Positions 45,317 to 54,229 of a stretch of 64,000 nt of DNA are shown here, one piece after another. The notes under the pieces were generated by a model. That model saw only the letters and a program-made list of their open reading frames with translations. It was not told the DNA's origin and did no database searches. How positions within the stretch are numbered: the first letter of the stretch is position 1; the number at the start of each line of letters is the position of its first letter. The position numbers were made by a program, and so were the translations under genes. Source of the DNA: CAVRCA01 sp965218045 (GTDB lineage Bacteria; Pseudomonadota; Alphaproteobacteria; Acetobacterales; Acetobacteraceae); assembly GCA_965218045.1 (NCBI GenBank), contig CBDCJX010000009.1, positions 372,001 to 436,000 of the forward strand. The letters run 5' to 3'.

Positions 45317-48300
45317 CTAGGCGGCCTCGGTCCAGAGCGTCTCCAGCCACGCGCCCAGCGCCCGGGCCGACAGCACCGCTTCCGTGTCCATCTGCGCGGC
45401 GAGGCGTTGCAAGCGGAGCGCCGAGGCGCGGGCCTGACAGGCCGCTTCAAGGTCTGCCGCCATGCCAGCCAGGCGCGTCGCCCCGATCGAGCCGGCGGAG
45501 CCTACCAGCGCATGTGCTTCCCGGCCGAGCGCGGCGGCGTCGTCGCTCGATGCCAACGCGGCGATGCGGGCGATGCGCGACGCGGTCTCGTCGAGGTAGA
45601 GGCTGACGAAATCCTGCAGGTCGAACGCCGTGAGCAGGCCGGCCAGCGCTTGCAACTTGGCCGGGTCGAGCGGGGTGGGCGCATGCCGATCCGCCACGGG
45701 AGCGCCGGTCGGCAGGTCCGCGCCCGCGCCGATCGACACGATCGAGGCGCTGGCCGCGGTGTCCAGGCAAGCCAGCTTGCGGAGCAGCAACGCCGGGTCG
45801 ATCGGCTTGGCGACGTGGTCGTCCATGCCGGCGGCGAGGTATTGCTCGCGGGCACCCTCCCCCGCGTAGGCGGTCAGCGCGATGATCGGCACCTTGCGCA
45901 TCGGCTCCGGCAAGCCGCGGATCTGGCGCGTTGCCTCGAGCCCGTCGAGGCGCGGCATCTGCACATCCATCAGCACGACGTCAAACCCGCCCGTCCGCGC
46001 CGCCGCCACTGCTTCGATGCCGTCTTCGGCCAGCACGAGGTGGTGCCCGTGCTGCTCCAGCAAGGTGATGGCGAAGCGCTGGTTGATCCGGTTGTCCTCG
46101 GCCAACAGGATGCGCAAGCCGCGCGACGGGCCGGCCGGCGCCGCGTCTTGGGTGATGTCAGAGGCGGCGGGCGACGGGCTCGCCGACCCCTCGACGGTCG
46201 CATGCAGCTGGAACGGCAGCTCGAATGCGAAGGTGGCACCTTGACCCGGCTCGCTCTCGACGCCGATCCAACCGCCCATCTGCGTCACCAGCTCGCGGCA
46301 GATGGCAAGCCCGAGGCCAGTGCCGCCATGCCGGCGGGTCACCGAGCTGTCCGCCTGCACGAAGCGCTCAAACAGCCGGTCCCGCGCGTCCTGCGGGATG
46401 CCGATCCCGGTATCGGCCACCGTGTAGCGCACCCGAATGGTCGAGGGGTCGTCCTCGCTTTGCGGGACCGCCGCGATGCCGAGGGTGACGCTGCCCTGAT
46501 CGGTGAACTTGATCGCGTTGGCGAGCAGGTTGAGCAGGACCTGCCGCACTCGGGTCGGATCGCCGAACACCGCGGCGGGGAGCGCCTCGTCCGCCACCAC
46601 CTGGAGGGCGATGCCCTTTGTCGCGGCTTGCGTGCCGAGCATCGCGGCGGCGTGCCGTCCCAAGGCGGCTGGGTCGAAACGGATCGTCTCGAGCTCGACC
46701 TTGCCGGCTTGCAGCTTGGAGATGTCGAGCACGTCGTTGATCACCGCGAGCAGCGCCTCGGCGCTCTCCTGCACCAGCTCGGCGCAGTCGTGCTGCTCGC
46801 CTGTCAGGCCGGATTCCAGCAACAGGCCGTTCATGCCGAGAATTCCGTTCAGCGGGGTGCGTATCTCATGGCTCATGTTGGCGAGGAATTGTGATTTCGC
46901 CTGATCGGCGGCCTCCGCGGCCTCCTTGGCGCGCGCGAGTTGCGCTGCTGCGGCGCGTCGGTCGGTGACATCGGTGAAGGTCCGCACCGCCCCGCCGCCT
47001 GGCAGGCTGGTGCTGCGTACCTCGACCACGAGCCCGTCGCTACGCACGCGCTCGTAGACCAGCGGCCCGCCGGTTTCGGTCCCCGCCTCGGCGGGATCGC
47101 AAGCACCGCCCTCGCATTCGCCTTGTCCGCCCACCGCCTGCCACTGACCTCGCAGCGCGACCGATAGCGCGGTCCAGGTTCGCGGCCCACCTTCGGGCAG
47201 TCGCAGCAGCTCCACGGCACGTCGATTGCACACCGGCACGGAGCCGTCCGCCGCAAGCATCAGCAAGCCCTGATCCATGTGCTCCAAGGTCACCCGCAGC
47301 AGCCGCGACTGCTCGGCCAGCAGGCCCTCTCGGGCACGGATCTCGGCTTCGCTGGCGCGTATCAGCTCCGCCACGGTCGCCATGGTCGCCGCCTGCTCCT
47401 CCAACCGCGCGCGCGTCTCCTCAAGGGCGGTGTTGCGTTCGGCGAGCGATTGCTCAGACGCAAGCAGCGCGCGGAACTGGGCGGAGAGTTGGGCGAACAG
47501 CAGCACGATCGAAAGCGTCGCCAGCAGGGCACCCACGGCAATCACCGCCGCGTCGCGTCGCCATGTCTCGAACACGGCCGCCTCGTCACGCATGACGGCC
47601 AGGACCAGGCCGAACTCCGCCAGCCGACTCGATGCGACGAGAGTGGGTTTCCCGTCGAGCGAGCCGTGCGCCAAGGTCGGCATCGAGCCGTTGCCGGATA
47701 CGCGACCGAGCAGCCCGGTCGGGATGCGCCCGGCCACGGCCAAGCTCGCCGCCGGCCCCGGCGGCTTCGGCTCCCGGACGACGATCGTGCCGTCGCTGCG
47801 CGAGAGGATCACGGAGGTGCCCTTCGCCGACAGCGCCGCCCGGTAGTACGAGCCGAGCCGCTCGGTGTGGATGGCCGCCTCGATCACGCCGAGGAAGCGT
47901 TCCTCGCGGTCGTTCAGGCGACGGGCCAGAAAGAAGGTCGGCTGCCCGGTGAGCCTGCCGCTCACCTTCTCGCTGACATACGCTCCGGTATCGCGATGGT
48001 CACGCAGGTGGACGAACTGGTCCCGATCGGAGGAATCGATCGTTTGCGCCGGGCGTGACGTGTCGAGATTGACCACGCGCCCCTGAGCGTCGAGCAGCAC
48101 CAGCGCGGCGACGCCGGTCAGATTGGCCATCGCGTCGCGCAGCAGGGCGGAGGCAACCGGGCCAGCAAGGTCCGGCGCCGGCGATCCGACGCCGCTGGCC
48201 TGCTCCGCCTCGAGCTTCTCCGCCGATTGGCGCAGGACCACATCAATCCCCTGCAAGGAGCGGGACGTCGGCTCGCGCAGCGCCGCCGCAAGGTCGCGGA

Positions 48301-48451
48301 GGTTCTCCTCGGCGCCCTGGTGGGTCTGCTGGTACAGCAGCCCGACCGCCAGCCCCGCCACGGCGATGGCCAAGCCGACAAGCGTGAAGCAGACGGACAA
48401 GGTGGGTGGGCGCGGCTTTGGTGCGGGCCGGAGCCGGGATAGAAGTCGCAT
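45317..48451 (-). CDS. Membrane hybrid histidine kinase with receiver and HPt domains
   Basis: 1044 aa. Membrane segments near residues 20-40 and ~300-330 bracket a large periplasmic sensor of Cache type. Then a coiled linker, a PAS-like domain, the HisKA domain with His528 in SHEIRTPLNG, a HATPase domain (VLLNLLANAIKFTD, GTGLGLAICRELV), a receiver with Asp829 in LMDVQMPRLDG, and a C-terminal HPt domain with His980 in AHALVGSAGS. It holds a full His-Asp-His chain, ending in transfer to a response regulator, likely the one directly downstream. The signal is unknown. ATG 48451 chosen over 48493. Confidence 0.93.
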   Translation of the reverse strand: MRLLSRLRPAPKPRPPTLSVCFTLVGLAIAVAGLAVGLLYQQTHQGAEENLRDLAAALREPTSRSLQGIDVVLRQSAEKLEAEQASGVGSPAPDLAGPVASALLRDAMANLTGVAALVLLDAQGRVVNLDTSRPAQTIDSSDRDQFVHLRDHRDTGAYVSEKVSGRLTGQPTFFLARRLNDREERFLGVIEAAIHTERLGSYYRAALSAKGTSVILSRSDGTIVVREPKPPGPAASLAVAGRIPTGLLGRVSGNGSMPTLAHGSLDGKPTLVASSRLAEFGLVLAVMRDEAAVFETWRRDAAVIAVGALLATLSIVLLFAQLSAQFRALLASEQSLAERNTALEETRARLEEQAATMATVAELIRASEAEIRAREGLLAEQSRLLRVTLEHMDQGLLMLAADGSVPVCNRRAVELLRLPEGGPRTWTALSVALRGQWQAVGGQGECEGGACDPAEAGTETGGPLVYERVRSDGLVVEVRSTSLPGGGAVRTFTDVTDRRAAAAQLARAKEAAEAADQAKSQFLANMSHEIRTPLNGILGMNGLLLESGLTGEQHDCAELVQESAEALLAVINDVLDISKLQAGKVELETIRFDPAALGRHAAAMLGTQAATKGIALQVVADEALPAAVFGDPTRVRQVLLNLLANAIKFTDQGSVTLGIAAVPQSEDDPSTIRVRYTVADTGIGIPQDARDRLFERFVQADSSVTRRHGGTGLGLAICRELVTQMGGWIGVESEPGQGATFAFELPFQLHATVEGSASPSPAASDITQDAAPAGPSRGLRILLAEDNRINQRFAITLLEQHGHHLVLAEDGIEAVAAARTGGFDVVLMDVQMPRLDGLEATRQIRGLPEPMRKVPIIALTAYAGEGAREQYLAAGMDDHVAKPIDPALLLRKLACLDTAASASIVSIGAGADLPTGAPVADRHAPTPLDPAKLQALAGLLTAFDLQDFVSLYLDETASRIARIAALASSDDAAALGREAHALVGSAGSIGATRLAGMAADLEAACQARASALRLQRLAAQMDTEAVLSARALGAWLETLWTEAA

Positions 48452-48592
48452 GGGGTTCTCGGTCCTGCCAAGCCGGCCGATTCTCGCGCGCAAGCGTTAG
48501 ACAACAGTGAATGCAGGTACAAATTGATACGGCTCGGCGGGCAACCGCGCGCCCGGTGGGCGGTTGATCTCAAACCACAGGAGGATCAAGCG

Positions 48593-48865
48593 ATGGACAA
48601 AGACCAGGTCGCGGGCGGCGCCCGGGAACTCGGCGGCAAAGTGAAGGACGCGGTCGGGGGCGCTTTCGGCGACACCAAGACCCAGGCCGAGGGTAAGTAC
48701 GACCAGGTCGCCGGACGCGTGCAGCGCAACTACGGCGCGGCGGTCGACGCGGCTGGAGACGGGCTGGAAGCGCTGACCGATCGGGTGCGTGAGCAGCCGC
48801 TGATCGCGTTGCTGGTCGCCGGCGCCCTTGGCTGGGTGATCGGCCGGATCGGCCGCGCGCTTTAG
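48593..48865 (+). CDS. CsbD-like small stress protein with a membrane tail
   Basis: 90 aa. The N-terminal part (DQVAGGARELGGKVKDAVGGAFGD, split by charged helices) is of the CsbD type seen in general stress regulons. The C-terminus (REQPLIALLVAGALGWVIGRI) is one membrane helix like that of ElaB/YqjD proteins, which tether to the inner membrane. AGGAGG lies eight bases before ATG 48593. Divergent from the histidine kinase gene. Confidence 0.82.
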   Translation: MDKDQVAGGARELGGKVKDAVGGAFGDTKTQAEGKYDQVAGRVQRNYGAAVDAAGDGLEALTDRVREQPLIALLVAGALGWVIGRIGRAL

Positions 48866-48882
48866 GCCAAGCCTCGTCGGAG

Positions 48883-48912
48883 CGACGGCGCGGCATGCTG
48901 TCCGCGCCGTCG
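48883..48912. terminator. Strong hairpin after the CsbD-like gene
   Basis: CGACGGCGCGG and CCGCGCCGTCG form a perfect 11-bp stem with an 8-nt loop, 18 bp after the stop. No T-tract. A second perfect 10-bp hairpin follows at 48964-48990. Confidence 0.55.
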
Positions 48913-48963
48913 CCGACGTGACACCAACGCGGAACTGTGGTGTGACACTCGTACCACGTGGTG

Positions 48964-48990
48964 GCCCGAGCGCGGGTGGCGCGCTCGGGC
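48964..48990 (+). promoter_or_regulatory. Hairpin in the leader of the MlaC-type gene
   Basis: GCCCGAGCGC and GCGCTCGGGC form a perfect 10-bp stem with a 7-nt loop, ending about 10 bases before GGAGGGG and ATG 49012. It may protect the mRNA, or act with the 48883 hairpin as a double terminator. Confidence 0.4.
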
Positions 48991-49011
48991 ATCCGGTGTT
49001 GGAGGGGAACC

Positions 49012-49662
49012 ATGTCAGCTGAGGGGATCGGCCGCCGCGCCGCGTTAAGTTTTGGTGGCGTTGCGGCGCTCGCCTGGGCTGGTGCGTGGCGTCGGGCCGA
49101 GGCCGCCGACGCTGCGTCCGCCGCCGTGCCGCCGGTGCAGGCATTCAACGGGGCGCTGCTACAAAGCATGCGAACCGGCGATCAGGTGGCGTTTGCCAGA
49201 CGCTTCGCCAATCTCGCGCCATCGGTGGAGCAGTTCTTCGATCTCGACACGATTCTGCGGGTGTCCGTGGGACCGCACTGGGCGGACATCCCGGCGGAGC
49301 AGCGAACGGCGCTGCAAAGGGCGTTCCAGCGCTACACCGTGGCGAATTTCGTGGCCAACTTCGACAGCTACTCGGGGCAGCGTATTGTCGTCGAGCCGCA
49401 GCCGCGTAGCTTGCCGAAGGGGGACTTGGTCGTCAGCACGCGGATCATTCCAACCAGTGGCGCGCCGACCGTGCTCGCCTATGTGATGCGGCCGACCGGG
49501 CCGAACTGGAAATGCGTCGACATATTGGCGGACGGCGTTATCAGCCGCGTCGCCACCCAGCGGTCGGATTTCAGAAGCGTGTTGGCGAATGGTGGCGGTG
49601 CCGCGCTCGTCGCAAGCTTGCAGAACAAGGTCGCGACTCTCTCCGGCGGCACGCTCGCCTGA
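49012..49662 (+). CDS. MlaC/Ttg2D-type phospholipid-binding protein
   Basis: 216 aa. A probable Tat leader (GRRAALSFGGVAALAWAGAW) sends it to the periplasm. The body has the MlaC fold: FDLDTILRVSVGPHWADIP, FQRYTVANFVANFDSYSG and the ending of the domain DILADGVISRVATQRSDFRSVL. MlaC proteins carry lipid between membranes for an ABC machine; HpnM, linked to hopanoids, is a close relative. No mla or hpn genes adjoin. GGAGGGGAACC precedes ATG 49012. Confidence 0.88.
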   Translation: MSAEGIGRRAALSFGGVAALAWAGAWRRAEAADAASAAVPPVQAFNGALLQSMRTGDQVAFARRFANLAPSVEQFFDLDTILRVSVGPHWADIPAEQRTALQRAFQRYTVANFVANFDSYSGQRIVVEPQPRSLPKGDLVVSTRIIPTSGAPTVLAYVMRPTGPNWKCVDILADGVISRVATQRSDFRSVLANGGGAALVASLQNKVATLSGGTLA

Positions 49663-49731
49663 GTTCTGGTCAATTTTCGCGTGGTGGCTGCCGGGCGAGC
49701 AGCGCGCGTCCGGCCCGCGCGTTAGCCGGGC

Positions 49732-50829
49732 ATGATCACTGATGACGCGGCCGACCTCGCCGACCCGGAAGCCGCCGCCAAGGCGGCGCACCTGCGCTAT
49801 GTCACCGACCGACAACCGGGAATAAGCCGCAAGCGCGCCGCGGATGGTTTTATCTACATCCATCCTGACGGGTCGGAGGTGCGCGACGAAACTGTGCTGG
49901 GGCGCATCCGCAAGCTGGCGATCCCGCCGGCATACGAGGATGTCTGGGTATGCCGCATGGCCCATGGGCATCTTCAGGCAGTCGGGCGCGACGCGCGGGG
50001 CCGCAAGCAATACCGCTACCACCCGCGTTGGCGGCTGGTGCGCGATGAGGCGAAATTCGGCAAGATGCTCGAGTTCGGCAAGGCGCTGCCGGAGATCCGT
50101 CGCCGGGTCGGCAAGGATCTGGCGCGACCCGGCCTGCCGCGCCAGAAAGTGCTCGCCGCGATCGTCAAGCTGCTGGAAATCACCCTTGCCCGCGTCGGCA
50201 ACGAGGAATACGCCAAGCAAAATCGGAGCTTCGGCCTGACGACATTGCGCAATCGACATGTCAAGGTCGAGGGCACCTACCTCGCGTTCGACTTCCGCGG
50301 CAAGCACGGGATCGACCACCATATCGACCTGCGGGACCGCCGCCTCGCCGGCATCGTGCGGCGCTGTCGCGAGATCCCCGGTCAGGACCTGTTCCGCTAC
50401 CTCGGCGAAGACGGCACGCCGCATTCGATCGCCTCGGAGGACGTCAACGAATACCTCCGCGACGCCTCGGGCATCGACATCACGGCAAAGGATTTTCGCA
50501 CCTGGGCGGCAACCAACCTCGCCGCCTTGGCACTACGCGAACTGGAGACCTTCGACTCGCAGGCCAAGGCGAAGAAGAATGTCGTGCATGCCGTGGAGTC
50601 GGTGGCCAAGCTGCTGGGCAACACGCCGGCAATCTGCCGCAAGTGCTATATCCATCCGGCGATCTTCGAGGGGTATCTGGACGGCAGCCTCATCGAGGGA
50701 CTCAAGACGCGGGCCGATCAGGCGCTCGAGCAACCGGAGGGGGGGCTGACGGCGGAGGAGATCGCGGTCACGGCCTTCCTGTCGCGGCGGCTGGGCGAGG
50801 CGATCGTCGAGCAGAAGAAGGCCAGCTGA
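49732..50829 (+). CDS. DNA topoisomerase IB (poxvirus type)
   Basis: 365 aa. Relaxes supercoils by nicking one strand through a 3'-phosphotyrosine. The catalytic tyrosine is Tyr306 in CRKCYIHP; NRSFGLTTLRNRHV and KHGIDHHIDLRD hold other active-site residues of the family. N-terminal ISRKRAADGFIYIHPDG is the small DNA-clamp domain. ATG 49732. Confidence 0.95.
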   Translation: MITDDAADLADPEAAAKAAHLRYVTDRQPGISRKRAADGFIYIHPDGSEVRDETVLGRIRKLAIPPAYEDVWVCRMAHGHLQAVGRDARGRKQYRYHPRWRLVRDEAKFGKMLEFGKALPEIRRRVGKDLARPGLPRQKVLAAIVKLLEITLARVGNEEYAKQNRSFGLTTLRNRHVKVEGTYLAFDFRGKHGIDHHIDLRDRRLAGIVRRCREIPGQDLFRYLGEDGTPHSIASEDVNEYLRDASGIDITAKDFRTWAATNLAALALRELETFDSQAKAKKNVVHAVESVAKLLGNTPAICRKCYIHPAIFEGYLDGSLIEGLKTRADQALEQPEGGLTAEEIAVTAFLSRRLGEAIVEQKKAS

Positions 50830-50857
50830 TCGTATCGCGTGCCGAGTTGCTGGGCCC

Positions 50858-52192
50858 TCACTCGCCAGCGGCCCGCGTCACCCGCCAGATCCGGTTGCCG
50901 ACATCGTCGGCGACCAGCAGCGCCCCCGACTTGTCTAAGGTCACACCAACCGGGCGGCCGAGCGCGTTGCCATCGCCGTCGAGGAACCCGGTCAGCACGT
51001 CGATCGGCTCGCCGGCGGGTCGGCCCGCGACGAAGGGCACGAACACGACCTTGTAGCCGCTGCGCGGGCGGCGGTTCCAGGAGCCGTGCTGCCCGATGAA
51101 GGCGCCATTGGCGAAGCGCGGCGGGAGATTTCCCGGATGCGAGAAGGCGAGGCCGAGCGACGCGGTGTGCGGTCCGAGCGCGTAATCCGGCGCGATCGCG
51201 GTCGCGACGAGGTCGGGCCGCTGCGGCTGGACCCGCTTGTCGACGTGTTGGCCGTAGTAGCTGTACGGCCAGCCATAGAAGCCGCCCTGCCGCACCGCCG
51301 TCAGATAGTCGGGCACCAGGTCGCTGCCGAGCTCGTCACGCTCATTGACGGTCGTCCACAGCGCGCCGGTCAGCGGCTCCCAGGCGAGCCCGACGGGATT
51401 GCGCAGGCCCGAGGCGAAGATCCTGTGCCGGCCGGTCCGGGCATCGATCTCCCAGATCGCGGCGCGGCCGGCCTCGGCCGCGATGCCGTTCTCGGCGACG
51501 TTGCTGTTCGACCCGACCGTCACGTAGAGACGCTGCCCATCGGCACTGGCGACGACGTTCTTGGTCCAATGATGGTTGATCGGGCCGGCAGGCAGGTCCG
51601 TCAGCTTCACGCCCGGTGCCGTGATCCTGGTCTGTCCCGTCTGGTAGGGGAACCGCAGCAGCGCGTCGGTGTCGGCGACGTAGAGATCGCTGCCCACCAG
51701 CGCCATGCCGAAAGGCGAGTGCAGCCCCTCGAGGAAGACGGATCGGCTATCGGCCACACCATCGCCGTCGCTGTCGCGGAGCAAGGTGACGCGGTTGGCG
51801 CTGGGCACGCCGGCTCCGGCACGCGAGATGAACAGCCCCCGGAGCCAGCCCTTGAGCCCTCGGCTGTCCTTCGGCTGGGGCGGGGCATTGGTCTCGGCGA
51901 CCAGAACGTCGCCGTTGGGCAGCACGAACAGCCAGCGCGGATGATCGAGCGGCGGGTCCAGCGCGGGGGCGAAACTTGCCACGCGCAGACCCGGCGCGGC
52001 GATCGGCGCCGCTCCGTCGGGCCAGCCCCGGGCCGGCGCGACGTTCACCGTGGTGATCAGGGTCGCGGCCGGGGGCGGCAAGGTGGGGTTCGGCCCGGTG
52101 CCGGCGGAAACCGGGAGCGTCGCCCTGTCGCCGCAACCGGGCGCGATGATCGAGACGGCGAGCAGCAGGGCGGCCAAGGTGGAGATGCGCAT
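50858..52192 (-). CDS. PQQ-dependent sugar (sorbosone-type) dehydrogenase, lipoprotein
   Basis: 444 aa. A lipoprotein leader with LAVSIIAPGC is followed by a six-bladed propeller of the soluble glucose/sorbosone dehydrogenase family: HPRWLFVLPNGDVLVAETN, LEGLHSPFGMALVGSDLYVADTD (short of full), GLRNPVGLAWEPLTG, GGFYGWPYSYYGQH and GQHGSWNR. It should oxidise a sugar or aldose-like compound in the periplasm using PQQ. PQQ synthesis genes are not in the window. ATG 52192. Confidence 0.88.
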   Translation of the reverse strand: MRISTLAALLLAVSIIAPGCGDRATLPVSAGTGPNPTLPPPAATLITTVNVAPARGWPDGAAPIAAPGLRVASFAPALDPPLDHPRWLFVLPNGDVLVAETNAPPQPKDSRGLKGWLRGLFISRAGAGVPSANRVTLLRDSDGDGVADSRSVFLEGLHSPFGMALVGSDLYVADTDALLRFPYQTGQTRITAPGVKLTDLPAGPINHHWTKNVVASADGQRLYVTVGSNSNVAENGIAAEAGRAAIWEIDARTGRHRIFASGLRNPVGLAWEPLTGALWTTVNERDELGSDLVPDYLTAVRQGGFYGWPYSYYGQHVDKRVQPQRPDLVATAIAPDYALGPHTASLGLAFSHPGNLPPRFANGAFIGQHGSWNRRPRSGYKVVFVPFVAGRPAGEPIDVLTGFLDGDGNALGRPVGVTLDKSGALLVADDVGNRIWRVTRAAGE

Positions 52193-52371
52193 GGGAGGCT
52201 CCGAGCTTGGCGAGGGTGCCACCTTAAACGAGGCGATGGCGTCCGTCGTTCCGGCGATTTCTCGCCCTTCCCGAGTTGTAGCCCGTCGTCGCCGGTTCCT
52301 GCTCGCGCCTGCCGTACTCGGCCCACACGCCAGGCTGAAGGTTGCCGCCAACGGGATGGGCTTTATGTTAA

Positions 52372-52388
52372 CAAACCGGAACGGTTTG
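52372..52388 (-). terminator. Hairpin at the 3' end of repeat copy B
   Basis: Same 7-bp stem CAAACCG/CGGTTTG with GAA loop and adjacent GTTAAC as in copy A, fully conserved. Confidence 0.4.
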
Positions 52389-52410
52389 GACGTGGCTTGG
52401 CGCGACGCGT

Positions 52411-53151
52411 TCATCCCGGTTCGAAAAGTCCGCCCGGCGGGCCGCGGACGACCCACGGCAGCTGGTCGACCCGCCGGGCGGCACGACGACGGCGGGAACG
52501 GCCGGTCGCTTGCGGCATCTCGGCGGAGGAACTTCGCGCGGGCGCACCGGGCGCATCAGCGGGCGCACCATCGTCGGCGGGCGCACCATCGTCGGCGGGC
52601 GCACCATCGTCGGCGGGCGCGCCGGCGGGCGAGGCTGCGGCGCGCTTACGCGGCCGGAGCAAGAGGGGGTGTTCGGATAGCCTGATGCCCAGCATCTGAC
52701 AGAGCGGGCGCAGCAGCCGGCCCATCTGCGGCGCGGCTTGCAGCAGCGCCACCATCTCCGGGTCGGACAGCAGATGGTTCAGCTGACTGCCATAGACCGC
52801 CGCCTCCGGCACCAGCCGAAGCAGCCAGGCAAAGCCGCGCGGCAGACGCTTGGCCAGACGATCCGCCGGATCATCCGACTTGCGCCGCTTCGCTTGCCGC
52901 TCGGCGCGGGACTCCGCCGACTGGGCGGACGCACCCGACGCGGACACCCGCGCGGCGGCCGGGAGCTCGCCCGCGCGGACCCGCGCGGCCAGCTTGGCGA
53001 ACCGCGCGCCGATGCGGCGCAGCCGCATCCAGATCAGGTTGGCAATGGCCACCGCAATCCAGCGCCTGGCGCTGCGCTCGGCAGCGGCCTGGCACAACGC
53101 CTCAATGATGAGGGCGAAGCGCTCGATGGGGGGTGGGAGGGTGTATATCAC
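52411..53151 (-). CDS. Repeat-borne basic hypothetical protein, copy B (246 aa)
   Basis: Nearly identical to the protein at 376-1113, one residue longer. GTG 53151 is the shared start at the edge of the repeat; an upstream ATG at 53187 would add 12 residues from unshared flank. The intact frame in both copies despite an indel suggests the protein matters. No domain recognised; the basic, helical character would suit nucleic-acid binding, but that is a guess. Confidence 0.6.
   Translation of the reverse strand: MIYTLPPPIERFALIIEALCQAAAERSARRWIAVAIANLIWMRLRRIGARFAKLAARVRAGELPAAARVSASGASAQSAESRAERQAKRRKSDDPADRLAKRLPRGFAWLLRLVPEAAVYGSQLNHLLSDPEMVALLQAAPQMGRLLRPLCQMLGIRLSEHPLLLRPRKRAAASPAGAPADDGAPADDGAPADDGAPADAPGAPARSSSAEMPQATGRSRRRRAARRVDQLPWVVRGPPGGLFEPG
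52559..52612. repeat. Three 18-bp tandem repeats in copy B
   Basis: Same unit and copy number as 521-574, encoding Asp-Asp-Gly-Ala-Pro-Ala on the minus strand. Confidence 0.9.
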
Positions 53152-53272
53152 GCCCCGCATAGAACATATGACGAACAGAATGCGCAAGCGAAAAACGCCA
53201 GGCGCTTCCCTCAGACGCCCTACGCCTCACTGTTTTCGGTCCCGGGAAGGGCGCCAGATAGGGAAACTGGGA

Positions 53273-54229
53273 TCAGGCCGCCAGATGGCACTCCGCCAGC
53301 CGGGCATGGTCGCCGTCGCGCTCCGGCGCTTCCTGCGCACAGCGGTCGAACGCCAGCGGGCAGCGTGGGTGGAACCGGCACCCGCCGGGCACGTCGGCCG
53401 GGTCGGGATAGGTGTCGCCAAGTCGCACGTCGGGAATGCCGAGCCCCGGCTCCGGCGTCAGCACCGAGGCGAGCAGCGCCTGGGTGTAGGGGTGTCGTGC
53501 CGCGCGGAACAGCTCGTCGACCGGCGCGCGCTCGACGATGCGGCCGAGATACATCACGGCGACCTCGGTCGCGAGGTGCTCCACCACGGCCAGGTTGTGG
53601 CTGATGAACAGCAAGGTCAGGCCGAGCTCCTGGCGCAGTTCGGCCAGCAGGTTGAGGATCTGCGCCTGCACCGAGACATCGAGCGCGCTGGTCGGCTCGT
53701 CGCACACCACGATGCGCGGCCGCAGGATGAGCGCACGCGCGATCGCCACGCGCTGGCGTTGCCCGCCCGACAGCTGCCTCGGCACGCGCTCGGCCATGTC
53801 CGCCGCCAGCCCGACGCGCTCCAGCATCTCGGCCACGCGCGGCGCCCGCTCGCGGCGCTGCACACCCTGGGCGCGCAGCGGCAGGGCGACGATGTCGCCG
53901 ATGCGCGCCTTCGGGTTCAGCGACGAGAACGGGTCCTGAAACACCGGCTGGATCAGCCGCGCGCGCTCGCGTCGCGCCAGGGCCGAGATCGGTCTGCCGT
54001 CCACCAGGATGTCCCCTTCCGTCGGCGGCAGCAGGCCGAGGATGAGCCGGGCCAGTGTGGACTTGCCGCACCCGGACTCGCCGACGACGCCGAGCACGTC
54101 GCCGGCCGGCAGCGAGAACGAGACGCCGTCGACGGCGCGCACCACGCGCGCCTCGCGGAACAGGCCGGCACTCTGCCGAAACAGCCGGCGGGCGTTGCGC
54201 ACCTCGATCGCGGGTGGCGCTCGGCTCAC
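53273..54229 (-). CDS. ABC transporter ATP-binding protein, DppF type (cluster 3)
   Basis: 318 aa. Walker A GESGCGKST, VFQDPFSSLNPKA, signature LSGGQRQR, Walker B IVVCDEPTSALDVS, C-terminal CRFHPRCPLAFDRC. GTG 54229 overlaps the stop of the DppD-type gene (GTGA). Last gene of a five-gene transporter operon. Confidence 0.93.
   Translation of the reverse strand: MSRAPPAIEVRNARRLFRQSAGLFREARVVRAVDGVSFSLPAGDVLGVVGESGCGKSTLARLILGLLPPTEGDILVDGRPISALARRERARLIQPVFQDPFSSLNPKARIGDIVALPLRAQGVQRRERAPRVAEMLERVGLAADMAERVPRQLSGGQRQRVAIARALILRPRIVVCDEPTSALDVSVQAQILNLLAELRQELGLTLLFISHNLAVVEHLATEVAVMYLGRIVERAPVDELFRAARHPYTQALLASVLTPEPGLGIPDVRLGDTYPDPADVPGGCRFHPRCPLAFDRCAQEAPERDGDHARLAECHLAA

Larger units (their letters stand above)
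52367..53152 (-). repeat. Copy B of the dispersed gene-carrying repeat
   Basis: 786 bp, matching 332-1114. Differences by eye are one 3-bp insertion (extra Pro-type codon near 52550) and about ten substitutions, several clustered where the gene encodes ADVRAAAG versus ADTRAAAG and the Arg-rich RRTGARF versus RRIGARF. The flanks (52193-52366 and 53153-53272) share nothing with those of copy A and hold no gene. Confidence 0.9.

Noticed and set aside
45224..46894. A 556-codon + strand frame opposite the histidine kinase
   Set aside because: The antisense gene has complete kinase, receiver and HPt motifs; the + frame has none.
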